From Osmia lignaria lignaria (Eukaryota; Arthropoda; Insecta; Hymenoptera; Megachilidae): DNA of 64,000 nucleotides. The stretch lies in assembly GCF_051020975.1 (NCBI RefSeq), contig NW_027478161.1, positions 23,720,001 through 23,784,000 of the forward strand, in the 5' to 3' direction. A program made the position numbers and the translations under genes. This document shows, piece by piece, positions 1 through 10,450 of this stretch. Positions within the stretch are counted from its first letter, which is position 1; every line of letters starts with the position of its first letter. The notes under the pieces were generated by a model that worked only from the letters and a program-made list of their open reading frames with translations, was not told where the DNA came from and did not search any database.

Positions 1-86
1 CATAGAACATAAATTGTAGGAAACATAATTCTCTACAAAAGACGTCTCTTAACATTTTGCCATAGCTCGCTTCGTTTCCGAGATAT
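1..86 (+). repeat. Partial satellite unit at left edge
   Basis: Last 86 bp of a unit: the AAATTGTAGG-type AT-rich linker, the AAAAGACGTCTC box, then TTGCCATAGCTCGCTTCG and TTTCCGAGATA leading into the first complete unit. The array continues outside the window. Confidence 0.95.
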
Positions 87-114
87 TTGCAGATTTATCT
101 CAAGGGAAGGGGCC
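53..114 (+). repeat. Internal sub-repeat, copy A (within the monomer)
   Basis: Contains CATTTTGCCATAGCTCGC (53-70) and the 26 bp element running from GCAGATTTATCTC to GGGGCC (89-114). Both parts have counterparts in the same order at 183-228. The element at 89-114 matches the canonical second copy at 23 of 26 positions, 114 bp downstream. Present in every unit. Confidence 0.75.
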
Positions 115-135
115 TGACGGACATATTTCGAGATA

Positions 136-162
136 TTTCTTCTTCTTGTTGTTCTTCTTCTG
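136..162 (+). repeat. TTC-rich pyrimidine tract
   Basis: A pyrimidine-rich run built mainly on TTC/CTT triplets with two TTG triplets in the middle, repeated in every unit. It is the main site of length change. One CTT is lost (-3) in the units at 49652, 52868, 53831, 56723, 57686, 58649, 61219 and 62182. A single C is lost (ATATTTTTCTTCTTG) in the units at 26811, 29708, 32925, 34854, 36783, 38712, 40641, 42570, 44499, 56402 and 60898. Confidence 0.8.
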
Positions 163-182
163 CACAGCTAAGCTGGAAGTGG

Positions 183-228
183 CATTTGCGGCTCGCACTA
201 GTGCAGAGTTATCTCAAAAAAGGGGGCC
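183..228 (+). repeat. Internal sub-repeat, copy B (within the monomer)
   Basis: Contains CATTTGC(G/A)GCTCGC (183-196), matching copy A if about 4 bp are gapped, then GCAGAGTTATCTCAA to GGGGCC (203-228). The spacing between the two parts is 18 bp shorter than in copy A. This points to an old duplication inside the ancestor of the 322 bp unit. In this first unit the stretch after CTCAA is AAAAGGGGG, a private variant. Confidence 0.72.
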
Positions 229-308
229 ACGGTGTTTCTGTATCTCTATTATGTTGGTGCGGCTTCGGAACTTTTAAATATCTCGATATATCTCGAAAAC
301 TACGCTTC

Positions 309-408
309 TGATCAAAAAATATCATAGAACATAAATTGTAGGAAACATAATTCTCTACAAAAGACGTCTCTTAACATTTTGCCATAGCTCGCTTCGTTTC
401 CGAGATAT
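309..408 (+). other. AT-rich linker segment of the monomer with A-tracts
   Basis: Follows the tail of every unit: TGATCAAAAAATATCATAG, then AACATAAATTGTAGG or AACATAAAAAGTAGG, AATTCTCTAC, and a variable box (AAAAGACGTCTC, AAAAAAGGTCTC, AAGAAAGGTCTC or AAATAAAGTCTC). In AAAAAGTAGG-type linkers the A-tract centres fall about 18, 9 and 18 bp apart, close to multiples of the helical repeat, so mild intrinsic curvature is possible. The linker holds most class-diagnostic variants. No promoter or terminator could be recognised. Confidence 0.6.
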
Positions 409-2018
409 TTGCAGATTTATCTCAAGGGAAGGGGCCTAACGGACATATTTCGAGATATTTCTTCTTCTTGTTGTTCTTCTTCTGCACAGCTAAGCTGGAA
501 GTGGCATTTGCAGCTCGCAATAGTGCAGAGTTATCTCAAAGAAAGGGGCCACGGTGTTTCTGTATCTCTATTATGTTGGTGCGGCTTCGGAACTTTTAAA
601 TATCTTGATATATCTCGAGAACTATGCATCTGATCAAAAAATATCATAGAACATAAAAAGTAGGAAACTTAATTCTCTACAAAAAAGGTCTCTTAACATT
701 TTGCGATAGGTCGCTTCATTTCCGAGATATTTGCAGATTTATCTCAAGGGAAGGGGCCTAACGGACATATTTCGAGATATTTCTTCTTCTTGTTGTTCTT
801 CTTCTGCACAGCGAAGCTGGAAGTGGCATTTGCAGCTCGCAATAGTGCAGAGTGATCTCAAACAAAGGGGCCACGGTGTTTCTGTATCTCTATTATGTTG
901 GTGCGGCTTCGGAACTTTTAAATATCTCGATATATCTCGAAAACTACGCTTCTGATCAAAAAATATCATAGAACATAAATTGTAGGAAACATAATTCTCT
1001 ACAAAAGACGTCTCTTAACATTTTGCCATAGCTCGCTTCGTTTCCGAGATATTTGCAGATTCAGCTCAAAGGAACGGGCCTGACAGACATATTTCGAGAT
1101 ATTTCTTCTTCTTGTTGTTCTTCCTCTGCACAGCTAAGCTGGAAGTGGCATTTGCAGCTCGCAATAGTGCAGAGTTATCTCAAAGAGAGGGGCCACGGTG
1201 TTTCTGTATCTCTATTATGTTGGTGCGGCTTCGGAACTTTTAAATATCTTGATATATCTCGAGAACTACGCATCTGATCAAAAAATATCATCGAACATAA
1301 ATTGTAGGAAACATAATTCTCTACAAAAGACGTCTCTTAACATTTTGCCATAGCTCGCTTCGTTTCCGAGATATTTGCAGATTTATCTCAAGGGAAGGGG
1401 CCTGACGGACATATTTCGAGATAATTCTTCTTCTTGTTGTTCTTCTTCTGCACAGCTAAGCTGGAAGTGGCATTTGCGGCTCGCACTAGTGCAGAGTTAT
1501 CTCAAAGAAAGGGGCCACGGTGTTTCTGTATCTCTATTATGTTGGTGCGGCTTCGGAACTTTTAAATATCTTGATATATCTCGAGAACTACGCATCTGAT
1601 CAAAAAATATCATACTACATCAAAAGTAGGAAACTTAATTCTCTACAAGAAAGGTCTCTAAACATTTTGCCATAGCTCGCTTCGTTTCCGAGATATTTGC
1701 AGATTTATCTCAAGGGAAGGGGCCTGACAGACATATTTCGAGATATTTCTTCTTCTTGTTGTTCTTCTTCTGCACAGCTAAGCTGGAAGTGGCATTTGCA
1801 GCTCGCAATAGTGCAGAGTTATCTCAAAGAGAGGGGCCACGGTGTTTCTGTATCACTATTATGTTGGTGCAGCTTCGGAACTTTTAAATATCTTGATATT
1901 ACTCGAGAACTACGCATCTGATCAAAAAATATCATAGAAGATAAAAAGTAGGAAACATAATTCTCTACAAAAAAGGTCTCTTAACATTTTGCCATAGCTC
2001 GCTTCGTTTCCGAGATAT

Positions 2019-2340
2019 TTGCAGATTTATCTCAAGGGAAGGGGCCTGACGGACATATTTCGAGATATTTCTTCTTCTTGTTGTTCTTCTTCTGCACGGC
2101 TAAGCTGGAAGTGGCATTTGCGGCTCGCACTAGTGCAGAGTTATCTCAAAGAAAGGGGCCACGGTGTTTCTGTATCTCTATTATGTTGGTGCGGCTTCGG
2201 AACTTTTAAATATCTCGATATATCTCGAAAACTACGCTTCTGATCAAAAAATATCATAGAACATAAATTGTCGGAAACATAATTCTCTACAAAAGACGTC
2301 TCTTAACATTTTGCCATAGCTCGCTTCGTTTCCGAGATAT
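2019..2340 (+). repeat. Monomer variant class with K tail
   Basis: Distinguished by GCGGCTCGCACTAG in the core, by CTCGATATATCTCGAAAAC in place of CTTGATATATCTCGAGAAC, by ACGCTTCTG in place of ACGCATCTG, and by an AAATTGT linker in place of AAAAAGT. These changes travel together. This unit also has GCACGGCTAAG (as opposed to GCACAG). The class recurs at 3629, 4917, 5561, 6527, 7815, 9425, 10069, 13933, 16831, 18441, 19729, 20695, 22627, 23271 and 24559, and with GCACAG at 25847, 30673, 31961 and in the HOR copies. The E-tail XhoI palindrome is absent. Confidence 0.85.
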
Positions 2341-2662
2341 TTGCAGATTCAGCTCAAAGGAACGGGCCTGACGGACATATTTTGAGATATTTCTTCTTCT
2401 TGATGTTCTTCCTCTGCACAGCTAAGCTGGAAGTGGCATTTGCAGCTCGCAATAGTGCAGAGTTATCTCAAAGAAAGGGGCCACGGTGTTTCTGTATCTC
2501 TATTATGTTGGTGCGGCTTCGGAACTTTTAAATATCTTGATATATCTCGAGAACTACGCATCTGATCAAAAAATATCATAGGACATAAAAAGTAGGAAAC
2601 TTAATTCTCTACAAGAAAGGTCTCTTAACATTTTGCCATAGCTCGCTTCGTTTCCGAGATAT
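2341..2662 (+). repeat. Q-type monomer sub-class with fixed TGA in the recurrent frame
   Basis: Same Q-type head, but the pyrimidine tract reads CTTCTTCTTGATGTTCTTCC instead of the usual CTTGTTGTTC. The T-to-A change puts TGA in the middle of the 74-codon open frame. The same change recurs in the units at 2341, 5239, 5883, 8137, 9747, 10391, 12001, 14255, 15865, 17153, 21017, 22949 and 29064. It therefore spread as a lineage rather than arising repeatedly. This is direct evidence against coding constraint on the unit. Confidence 0.88.
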
Positions 2663-2984
2663 TTGCAGATTTATCTCAAGGGAAGGGGCCTGACGGACAT
2701 ATTTCGAGATATTTCTTCTTCTTGTTGTTCTTCTTCTGCACAGCTAAGCTGGAAGTGGCATTTGCAGCTCGCAATAGTGCAGAGTTATCTCAAAGAAAGG
2801 GGCCACGGTGTTTCTGTATCTCTATTATGTTGGTGCGGCTTCGGAACTTTTAAATATCTTGATATATCTCGAGAACTACGCGTCTCATCAAAAAATATCA
2901 TAGACCATAAAAAGTAGGAAACATAATTCTCTACAAAAAAGGTCTCTTAACATTTTGCCATAGCTCGCTTCGTTTCCGAGATAT

Positions 2985-3306
2985 TTGCAGATTTATCTCA
3001 AGGGAAGGGGCCTGACGGACATATTTCGAGATATTTCTTCTTCTTGTTGTTCTTCTTCTGCACAGCTAAGCTGGAAGTGGCATTTGCAGCTCGCAATAGT
3101 GCAGAGTTATCTCAAAGAAAGGGGCCACGGTGTTTCTGTATCTCTATTATGTTGGTGCGGCTTCGGAACTTTTAAATATCTTGATATATCTCGAGAACTA
3201 CGCGTCTGATCAAAAAATATCATAGACCATAAAAAGTAGGAAACATAATTCTCTACAAAAAAGGTCTCTTAACATTTTGCCATAGCTCGCTTCGTTTCCG
3301 AGATAT
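2985..3306 (+). repeat. Reference monomer, E-tail class (commonest type)
   Basis: Representative of the commonest unit class. In order: TTGCAGATTTATCTCAAGGG head; GACGGACATATTTCGAGATA; a TTC-rich pyrimidine tract; GCACAGCTAAGCTGG; the core CATTTGCAGCTCGCAATAG; GCAGAGTTATCTCAAAGAAA; GGCTTCGGAAC; then CTTGATATATCTCGAGAAC (the E tail, carrying the palindrome TCTCGAGA with an XhoI site). It ends in TGATCA and an AT-rich linker of the AAAAAGTAGG type. This particular unit has ACGCGTCTG where most E-tail units have ACGCATCTG. The TGATCA (BclI) site is present in nearly every unit, so that digestion should give a 322 bp ladder. Confidence 0.9.
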
Positions 3307-3579
3307 TTGCAGATTTATCTCAAGGGAAGGGGCCTGACGGACATATTTCGAGATATTTCTTCTTCTTGTTGTTCTTCTTCTGCACGGCTAAGCTGGAAGC
3401 GGCATTTGCGGCTCGCACTAGTGCAGAGTTATCTCAAAGAAAGGGGCCACGGTGTTTCTGTATCTCTATTATGTTGGTGCGGCTTCGGAACTTTTAAATA
3501 TCTTGATATATCTCGAGAACTACGCGTCTGATCAAAAAATATCATAGACCATAAAAAGTAGGAAACATAATTCTCTACA

Positions 3580-6480
3580 AAAAAGGTCTCTTAACATTTT
3601 GCCATAGCTCGCTTCGTTTCCGAGATATTTGCAGATTTATCTCAAGGGAAGGGGCCTGACGGACATATTTCGAGATATTTCTTCTTCTTGTTGTTCTTCT
3701 TCTGCACGGCTAAGCTGGAAGTGGCATTTGCGGCTCGCACTAATGCAGAGTTATCTCAAAGAAAGGGGCCACGGTGTTTCTGTATCTCTATTATGTTGGT
3801 GCGGCTTCGGAACTTTTAAATATCTCGATATATCTCGAAAACTACGCTTCTGATCAAAAAATATCATAGAACATAAATTGTAGGAAACATAATTCTCTAC
3901 AAAAGACGTCTCTTAACATTTTGCCATAGCTCGCTTCGTTTCCGAGATATTTGCAGATTCAGCTCAAAGGAACGGGCCTGACAGACATATTTCGAGATAT
4001 TTCTTCTTCTTGTTGTTCTTCCTCTGCACAGCTAAGCTGGAAGTGGCATTTGCAGCTCGCAATAGTGCAGAGTTATCTCAAAGAGAGGGGCCACGGTGTT
4101 TCTGTATCTCTATTATGTTGGTGCGGCTTCGGAACTTTTAAATATCTTGATATATCTCGAGAACTACGCATCTGATCAAAAAATATCATCGAACATAAAT
4201 TGTAGGAAACATAATTCTCTACAAAAGACGTCTCTTAACATTTTGCCATAGCTCGCTTCGTTTCCGAGATATTTGCAGATTTATCTCAAGGGAAGGGGCC
4301 TGACGGACATATTTCGAGATATTTCTTCTTCTTGTTGTTCTTCTTCTGCACAGCTAAGCTGGAAGTGGCATTTGCGGCTCGCACTAGTGCAGAGTTATCT
4401 CAAAGAAAGGGGCCACGGTGTTTCTGTATCTCTATTATGTTGGTGCGGCTTCGGAACTTTTAAATATCTTGATATATCTCGAGAACTACGCATCTGATCA
4501 AAAAATATCATACTACATCAAAAGTAGGAAACTTAATTCTCTACAAGAAAGGTCTCTAAACATTTTGCCATAGCTCGCTTCGTTTCCGAGATATTTGCAG
4601 ATTTATCTCAAGGGAAGGGGCCTGACAGACATATTTCGAGATATTTCTTCTTCTTGTTGTTCTTCCTCTGCACAGCTAAGCTGGAAGTGGCATTTGCAGC
4701 TCGCAATAGTGCAGAGTTATCTCAAAGAAAGGGGCCACGGTGTTTCTGTATCTCTATTATGTTGGTGCCGCTTCGGAACTTTTAAATATCTTGATATATC
4801 TCGAGAACTACGCATCTGATCAAAAAATATCATAGGACATAAAAAGTGGGAAACTTAATTCTCTACAAAAAAGGTCTCTTAACATTTTGCCATAGCTCGC
4901 TTCGTTTCCGAGATATTTGCAGATTTATCTCAAGGGAAGGGGCCTGACGGACATATTTCGAGATATTTCTTCTTCTTGTTGTTCTTCTTCTGCACGGCTA
5001 AGCTGGAAGTGGCATTTGCGGCTCGCACTAGTGCAGAGTTATCTCAAAGAAAGGGGCCACGGTGTTTCTGTATCTCTATTATGTTGGTGCGGCTTCGGAA
5101 CTTTTAAATATCTCGATATATCTCGAAAACTACGCTTCTGATCAAAAAATATCATAGAACATAAATTGTCGGAAACATGATTCTCTACAAAAGACGTCTC
5201 TTAACATTTTGCCATAGCTCGCTTCGTTTCCGAGATATTTGCAGATTCAGCTCAAAGGAACGGGCCTGACGGACATATTTCGAGATATTTCTTCTTCTTG
5301 ATGTTCTTCCTCTGCACAGCTAAGCTGGAAGTGGCATTTGCAGCTCGCAATAGTGCAGAGTTATCTCAAAGAAAGGGGCCACGGTGTTTCTGTATCTCTA
5401 TTATGTTGGTGCGGCTTCGGAACTTTTAAATATCTTGATATATCTCGAGAACTACGCATCTGATCAAAAAATATCATAGGACATAAAAAGTAGGAAACTT
5501 AATTCTCTACAAGAAAGGTCTCTTAACATTTTGCCATAGCTCGCTTCGTTTCCGAGATATTTGCAGATTTATCTCAAGGGAAGGGGCCTGACGGACATAT
5601 TTCGAGATATTTCTTCTTCTTGTTGTTCTTCTTCTGCACGGCTAAGCTGGAAGTGGCATTTGCGGCTCGCACTAGTGCAGAGTTATCTCAAAGAAAGGGG
5701 CCACGGTGTTTCTGTATCTCTATTATGTTGGTGCGGCTTCGGAACTTTTAAATATCTCGATATATCTCGAAAACTACGCTTCTGATCAAAAAATATCATA
5801 GAACATAAATTGTAGGAAACATAATTCTCTACAAAAGACGTCTCTTAACATTTTGCCATAGCTCGCTTCGTTTCCGAGATATTTGCAGATTCAGCTCAAA
5901 GGAACGGGCCTGACGGACATATTTCGAGATATTTCTTCTTCTTGATGTTCTTCCTCTGCACAGCTAAGCTGGAAGTGGCATTTGCAGCTCGCAATAGTGC
6001 AGAGTTATCTCAAAGAAAGGGGCCACGGTGTTTCTGTATCTCTATTATGTTGGTGCGGCTTCGGAACTTTTAAATATCTTGATATATCTCGAGAACTACG
6101 CATCTGATCAAAAAATATCATAGGACATAAAAAGCAGGAAACTTAATTCTCTACAAGAAAGGTCTCTTAACATTTTGCCATAGCTCGCTTCGTTTCCGAG
6201 ATATTTGCAGATTTATCTCAAGGGAAGGGGCCTGACGGACATATTTCGAGATATTTCTTCTTCTCGTTGTTCTTCTTCTGCACAGCTAAGCTGGAAGTGG
6301 CATTTGCGGCTCGCACTAGTGCAGAGTTATCTCAAAGAAAGGGGCCACGGTGTTTCTGTATCTCTATTATGTTGGTGCGGCTTCGGAACTTTTAAATATC
6401 TTGATATATCTCGAGAACTACGCATCTGATCAAAAAATATCATAGACGATAAAAAGTAGGAAACTTAATTCTCTACAAAA
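3580..6480 (+). repeat. 9-unit tandem repeat (2,898 bp), copy 1
   Basis: The units at 3629, 3951, 4273, 4595, 4917 and 5239 recur at 6527, 6849, 7171, 7493, 7815 and 8137, an offset of exactly 2,898 bp. Shared marks include CACTAATGCAG, the linker ACTACATCAAAAG, GGTGCCGCTTC and AAATTGTCGGAAACATG. Copy 1 contains the extra K/Q pair at 5561 and 5883 before the unit at 6205 marked by CTTCTCGTTG. Confidence 0.8.
3951..4272 (+). repeat. Monomer variant class with Q-type head
   Basis: The head reads GATTCAGCTCAAAGGAACGG where other units read GATTTATCTCAAGGGAAGGG. The preceding linker is AAATTGTAGG with AAAAGACGTCTC (an 8 bp palindrome AGACGTCT with an AatII site). Open-frame members start at 1053, 3951, 6849, 16187, 18763, 20051, 23593, 24881, 27776 and 30995. 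A sub-branch with CAAAGTAACGG lies at 53187, 57042, 58005, 61538 and 63788. Nearly every member follows a K-tail unit, so order in the array is not random. Confidence 0.85.
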
Positions 6481-8455
6481 AAGGTCTCTTAACATTTTGC
6501 CATAGCTCGCTTCGTTTCCGAGATATTTGCAGATTTATCTCAAGGGAAGGGGCCTGACGGACATATTTCGAGATATTTCTTCTTCTTGTTGTTCTTCTTC
6601 TGCACGGCTAAGCTGGAAGTGGCATTTGCGGCTCGCACTAATGCAGAGTTATCTCAAAGAAAGGGGCCACGGTGTTTCTGTATCTCTATTATGTTGGTGC
6701 GGCTTCGGAACTTTTAAATATCTCGATATATCTCGAAAACTACGCTTCTGATCAAAAAATATCATAGAACATAAATTGTAGGAAACATAATTCTCTACAA
6801 AAGACGTCTCTTAACATTTTGCCATAGCTCGCTTCGTTTCCGAGATATTTGCAGATTCAGCTCAAAGGAACGGGCCTGACAGACATATTTCGAGATATTT
6901 CTTCTTCTTGTTGTTCTTCCTCTGCACAGCTAAGCTGGAAGTGGCATTTGCAGCTCGCAATAGTGCAGAGTTATCTCAAAGAGAGGGGCCACGGTGTTTC
7001 TGTATCTCTATTATGTTGGTGCGGCTTCGGAACTTTTAAATATCTTGATATATCTCGAGAACTACGCATCTGATCAAAAAATATCATCGAACATAAATTG
7101 TAGGAAACATAATTCTCTACAAAAGACGTCTCTTAACATTTTGCCATAGCTCGCTTCGTTTCCGAGATATTTGCAGATTTATCTCAAGGGAAGGGGCCTG
7201 ACGGACATATTTCGAGATATTTCTTCTTCTTGTTGTTCTTCTTCTGCACAGCTAAGCTGGAAGTGGCATTTGCGGCTCGCACTAGTGCAGAGTTATCTCA
7301 AAGAAAGGGGCCACGGTGTTTCTGTATCTCTATTATGTTGGTGCGGCTTCGGAACTTTTAAATATCTTGATATATCTCGAGAACTACGCATCTGATCAAA
7401 AAATATCATACTACATCAAAAGTAGGAAACTTAATTCTCTACAAGAAAGGTCTCTAAACATTTTGCCATAGCTCGCTTCGTTTCCGAGATATTTGCAGAT
7501 TTATCTCAAGGGAAGGGGCCTGACAGACATATTTCGAGATATTTCTTCTTCTTGTTGTTCTTCCTCTGCACAGCTAAGCTGGAAGTGGCATTTGCAGCTC
7601 GCAATAGTGCAGAGTTATCTCAAAGAAAGGGGCCACGGTGTTTCTGTATCTCTATTATGTTGGTGCCGCTTCGGAACTTTTAAATATCTTGATATATCTC
7701 GAGAACTACGCATCTGATCAAAAAATATCATAGGACATAAAAAGTGGGAAACTTAATTCTCTACAAAAAAGGTCTCTTAACATTTTGCCATAGCTCGCTT
7801 CGTTTCCGAGATATTTGCAGATTTATCTCAAGGGAAGGGGCCTGACGGACATATTTCGAGATATTTCTTCTTCTTGTTGTTCTTCTTCTGCACGGCTAAG
7901 CTGGAAGTGGCATTTGCGGCTCGCACTAGTGCAGAGTTATCTCAAAGAAAGGGGCCACGGTGTTTCTGTATCTCTATTATGTTGGTGCGGCTTCGGAACT
8001 TTTAAATATCTCGATATATCTCGAAAACTACGCTTCTGATCAAAAAATATCATAGAACATAAATTGTCGGAAACATGATTCTCTACAAAAGACGTCTCTT
8101 AACATTTTGCCATAGCTCGCTTCGTTTCCGAGATATTTGCATATTCAGCTCAAAGGAACGGGCCTGACGGACATATTTCGAGATATTTCTTCTTCTTGAT
8201 GTTCTTCCTCTGCACAGCTAAGCTGGAAGTGGCATTTGCAGCTCGCAATAGTGCAGAGTTATCTCAAAGAAAGGGGCCACGGTGTTTCTGTATCTCTATT
8301 ATGTTGGTGCGGCTTCGGAACTTTTAAATATCTTGATATATCTCGAGAACTACGCATCTGATCAAAAAATATCATAGGACATAAAAAGCAGGAAACTTAA
8401 TTCTCTACAAGAAAGGTCTCTTAACATTTTGCCATAGCTCGCTTCGTTTCCGAGA
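6480..8455 (+). repeat. 9-unit tandem repeat, copy 2 (6 matching units)
   Basis: Matches 3.58-5.55 kb at offset 2,898. The TGA-type unit at 8137 has GCATATTCAGC in place of GCAGATTCAGC, and the next linker carries AAAAAGCAGG. The following unit at 8459 (CTTCTCGTTG) corresponds to 6205, so this copy lacks the extra pair present in copy 1. Confidence 0.75.
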
Positions 8456-10450
8456 TATTTGCAGATTTATCTCAAGGGAAGGGGCCTGACGGACATATTT
8501 CGAGATATTTCTTCTTCTCGTTGTTCTTCTTCTGCACAGCTAAGCTGGAAGTGGCATTTGCGGCTCGCACTAGTGCAGAGTTATCTCAAAGAAAGGGGCC
8601 ACGGTGTTTCTGTATCTCTATTATGTTGGTGCGGCTTCGGAACTTTTAAATATCTTGATATATCTCGAGAACTACGCATCTGATCAAAAAATATCATAGA
8701 CGATAAAAAGTAGGAAACTTAATTCTCTACAAAAAAGGTCTCTTAACATTTTGCCATAGCTCGCTTCGTTTCCGAGATATTTGCAGATTTATCTCAAGGG
8801 AAGGGGCCTGACGGACATATTTCGAGATATTTCTTCTTCTTGTTGTTCTTCTTCTGCACAGCTAAGCTGGAAGTGGCATTTGCGGCTCGCACTAGTGCAG
8901 CGTTATCTCAAAGAAAGGGGCCACGGTGTTTCTGTATCTCTATTATGTTGGTGCGGCTTCGGAACTTTTAAATATCTTGATATATCTCGAGAACTACCCA
9001 TCTGCTCAAAAAATATCACAGAACATAAAAAGTAGGAAACTTAATTCTCTACAAATAAGGTCTCTTAACATTTTGACATAGCTCGCTTCGTTTCCGAGAT
9101 ATTTGCAGATTTATCTCAAGGGAAGGGGCCTGACGGACATATTTCGAGATATTTCTTCTTCTTGTTGTTCTTCTTCTGCACGGCTAAGCTGGAAGCGGCA
9201 TTTGCGGCTCGCACTAGTGCAGAGTTATCTCAAAGAAAGGGGCCACGGTGTTTCTGTATCTCTATTATGTTGGTGCGGCTTCGGAACTTTTAAATATCTT
9301 GATATATCTCGAGAACTACGCGTGTGATCAAAAAATATCATAGACCATAAAAAGTAGGAAACATAATTCTCTACAAAAAAGGTCTCTTAACATTTTGCCA
9401 TAGCTCGCTTCGTTTCCGAGATATTTGCAGATTTATCTCAAGGGAAGGGGCCTGACGGACATATTTCGAGATATTTCTTCTTCTTGTTGTTCTTCTTCTG
9501 CACGGCTAAGCTGGAAGTGGCATTTGCGGCTCGCACTAGTGCAGAGTTATCTCAAAGAAAGGGGCCACGGTGTTTCTGTATCTCTATTATGTTGGTGCGG
9601 CTTCGGAACTTTTAAATATCTCGATATATCTCGAAAACTACGCTTCTGATCAAAAAATATCATAGAACATAAATTGTAGGAAACATAATTCTCTACAAAA
9701 GACGTCTCTTAACATTTTGCCATAGCTCGCTTCGTTTCCGAGATATTTGCAGATTCAGCTCAAAGGAACGGGCCTGACGGACATATTTCGAGATATTTCT
9801 TCTTCTTGATGTTCTTCCTCTGCACAGCTAAGCTGGAAGTGGCATTTGCAGCTCGCAATAGTGCAGAGTTATCTCAAAGAAAGGGGCCACGGTGTTTCTG
9901 TATCTCTATTATGTTGGTGCGGCTTCGGAACTTTTAAATATCTTGATATATCTCGAGAACTACGCATCTGATCAAAAAATATCATAGGACATAAAAAGTA
10001 GGAAACTTAATTCTCTACAAGAAAGGTCTCTTAACATTTTGCCATAGCTCGCTTCGTTTCCGAGATATTTGCAGATTTATCTCAAGGGAAGGGGCCTGAC
10101 GGACATATTTCGAGATATTTCTTCTTCTTGTTGTTCTTCTTCTGCACGGCTAAGCTGGAAGTGGCATTTGCGGCTCGCACTAGTGCAGAGTTATCTCAAA
10201 GAAAGGGGCCACGTTGTTTCTGTATCTCTATTATGTTGGTGCGGCTTCGGAACTTTTAAATATCTCGATATATCTCGAAAACTACGCTTCTGATCAAAAA
10301 ATATCATAGAACATAAATTGTAGGAAACATAATTCTCTACAAAAGACGTCTCTTAACATTTTGCCATAGCTCGCTTCGTTTCCGAGATATTTGCAGATTC
10401 AGCTCAAAGGAACGGGCCTGACGGACATATTTCGAGATATTTCTTCTTCT
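8390..10450 (+). repeat. Multi-unit block, copy 1 (partner at 21.3-23.6 kb)
   Basis: The units at 8459 (CTTCTCGTTG), 8781 (GTGCAGCGTTATC, CTACCCATCTGCTC), 9103 (GGAAGCGGC, GCGTGTGATC), 9425, 9747 and 10069 (CCACGTTGTTTC) recur in the same order at 21339, 21661, 22305, 22627, 22949 and 23271. The offset is 12,880 bp for the first two units and 13,202 bp for the rest, because the partner has one extra unit. Confidence 0.82.

Larger units (their letters stand above)
79..295. other. Four-copy octamer pattern CGAGATAT / ATATCTCG in each unit
   Basis: In the first unit CGAGATAT occurs at 79-86 and 129-136 (50 bp apart). Its reverse complement ATATCTCG occurs at 278-285 and 288-295 (10 bp apart). 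The copy at 126-136 extends to an 11 bp inverted repeat with 288-298 (TTTCGAGATAT / ATATCTCGAAA). In E-tail units the 278 copy is changed to ATATCTTG, while the last becomes part of the TCTCGAGA palindrome. Spacings near multiples of a helical turn are compatible with a protein-binding arrangement, but no known binding protein is implied. Confidence 0.55.
1490..5300 (+). repeat. ~3.8 kb multi-unit block, copy 1 (partner at +14,812)
   Basis: Units from the second half of 1375 to the middle of 5239 match the units at 16.3-20.1 kb at a constant offset of 14,812 bp (46 x 322). Shared private variants include the ATTACTCGAG tail (1697), GCGTCTCATC (2663), GGAAGCGGC (3307), CACTAATGCAG (3629), GGTGCCGCTTC (4595) and the linker AAATTGTCGGAAACATGATT. 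Copy 2 differs at few sites, for example TTTTCAATATC at the unit 16509. Confidence 0.85.

Noticed and set aside
68..84. CENP-B box (CTTCGTT at the start of CTTCGTTTCCGAGATAT)
   Set aside because: Only the left TTCG part agrees. The required central A and the CGGG part of the core are absent, so it is not a canonical box.
53..114. tRNA/SINE-like pol III promoter boxes
   Set aside because: No A-box or B-box match with proper spacing could be seen; the GGTTC-like pieces occur only as rare variants (CTCGGTTCG in HOR copies 2, 4 and 6).
136..162. TTC-rich tract as an independent microsatellite locus
   Set aside because: It is a fixed part of every monomer and varies by at most one triplet, so it is reported as monomer structure.
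87..311. Repeated 74-84 codon ORFs on the + strand as genes
   Set aside because: They start only at TTG (or at chance upstream ATGs), repeat with a period not divisible by three, and are broken by fixed TGA and frameshift variants in 27 units. They are products of the satellite sequence.
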